A model generated the notes under the pieces. The model worked only from the letters and a program-made list of their open reading frames with translations, did no database searches and was not told the origin of the DNA. The position numbers and the translations under genes were made by a program. DNA of 33,478 nucleotides, from assembly GCA_036897095.1 (NCBI GenBank), contig JAYMSP010001310.1, positions 1 to 33,478 of the forward strand, written 5' to 3'. Positions 32,885 through 33,478 of this stretch are shown in pieces. The number at the start of each line of letters is the position of its first letter. Within the stretch, counting starts at the first letter, position 1. This stretch comes from Plantago elongata (lineage: Eukaryota > Streptophyta > Magnoliopsida > Lamiales > Plantaginaceae).

Positions 32885-33478
32885 GGGAAAATTACGGATG
32901 ATACCCCTTAAATATCGCCTCTTTTCATTTTCGTCCCTGGATCTCAAACTATTACAAAATCGTCAGACAATTTGTACTAAACGATTTCAAAAATAATAAA
33001 TAGGTCCAAAAGTCAACGGAAGAGGAGAGAGAGTGCTGACATGGCACTGATGTGGAGGGGTAAGTTCGAGTTAATAACGAAAATGCCATCCACTATTTTC
33101 ATTTTTGCTTTTCTTTTTGTGGGTTAATGGTTTTTCTTTTCTTTTTCCCTTTTCTTTCTTCTGGCGGTTGGACCTGGGTGTAATTGATTTAAACAAATTT
33201 TGCCTCAACTAGCCGTTGGTGTCACATGTATATCACGTGGGGATGGTACTGTAATTGACATTGCGAAATTCAGGTACTAATCTGTAATTGATTCGAAATA
33301 ATTTCTAAAAATTAGCCGTTGGGATCAGGTTTGTGGTGGTTTTGGGGCTTTTTATACCCCTTTTGAAGCTGTTTTTGTTCATGTTAGAAGCTCTTTTTGT
33401 CCCTCTATTCTTGTACAATAGTTATGGCTTCTAGTGGATCTCGAACAAGTGCTAGGGCCAATGGTCAGTCTAGAGGAA
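32885..33478 (+). mobile_element. Left end of a probable Mutator-like element (truncated by window)
   Basis: GGGAAAATTACGGATGATAC at 32885 opens a long stretch that reads like a Mutator-like terminal inverted repeat: a GGG start and AATTAC followed by CCCC. It interrupts the degenerate repeats to its left. A promoter-like region with CTTTTTATACCCC near 33348 leads to a start codon at 33424. The right end lies outside the window, so neither the matching inverted repeat nor a 9-10 bp target duplication can be checked. Confidence 0.45.
33424..33478 (+). CDS. N-terminus of an unidentified protein, cut by the window end
   Basis: An ATG opens a frame that stays open to the last base and encodes MASSGSRTSARANGQSRG. 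The segment is rich in serine, arginine and glycine, low in complexity, and matches no domain. A TATA-like sequence about 80 bases upstream and the transposon-like left boundary suggest a protein carried by a Mutator-like element. An ordinary host gene start cannot be excluded from 18 codons. Confidence 0.4.
   Translation, partial: MASSGSRTSARANGQSRG

Noticed and set aside
1..33478. CRISPR arrays, bacterial operons, phage or viral genes
   Set aside because: The tandem repeats have no regular spacers, the genes carry spliceosomal introns, and no viral or bacterial protein was recognised.

Overview
This is nuclear DNA from a flowering plant, most likely a eudicot. It is AT-rich, its genes are split by many GT-AG introns, and every recognisable protein belongs to a plant family. 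I cannot name the species from sequence alone. Coding exons were built by hand from splice sites, reading phase and family similarity recalled from memory; no alignment was run.

Layout. 1-3950 is intergenic and holds two related ~160 bp blocks. 3951-6775 (-) is a four-exon DDA1 gene (95 aa, CUL4/DET1-DDB1 complex subunit). 6776-9783 is a divergent promoter region containing a 611 bp hAT-like MITE, a ~907 bp element with long inverted arms, and a 144 bp tandem duplication. 9784-13973 (+) is an eleven-exon G-patch (PINX1/GPATCH4-like) gene encoding 357 aa. 13974-15513 lies between convergent genes and carries a tRNA-derived SINE with a perfect 14 bp target duplication plus two tandem duplications. 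15514-17970 (-) is a complete eleven-exon SPO11-2 gene (382 aa, meiotic double-strand-break enzyme). 17971-21891 is transposon-derived sequence, a second short SINE and the promoter of the next gene. 21892-22982 (+) is a three-exon WRKY group IIe transcription factor (273 aa). 24436-26923 (-) is an eight-exon secreted GH9 endo-beta-1,4-glucanase (523 aa) with one apparent GC-AG intron and a small hAT-like insertion in another. 26924-33423 has no recognisable gene. It contains a repeat block with three consecutive perfect hairpins, degenerate tandem repeats, and the left end of a probable Mutator-like element whose reading frame starts at 33424 and runs off the window.

The five genes act in unrelated processes: protein turnover, nucleolar RNA or telomere biology, meiosis, stress transcription and cell-wall remodelling. 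The sequence gives no sign that they form a functional cluster. What is unusual here is the variety of small non-autonomous elements in the gaps and a few splice-level and residue-level oddities. I found no convincing novel multi-gene system.
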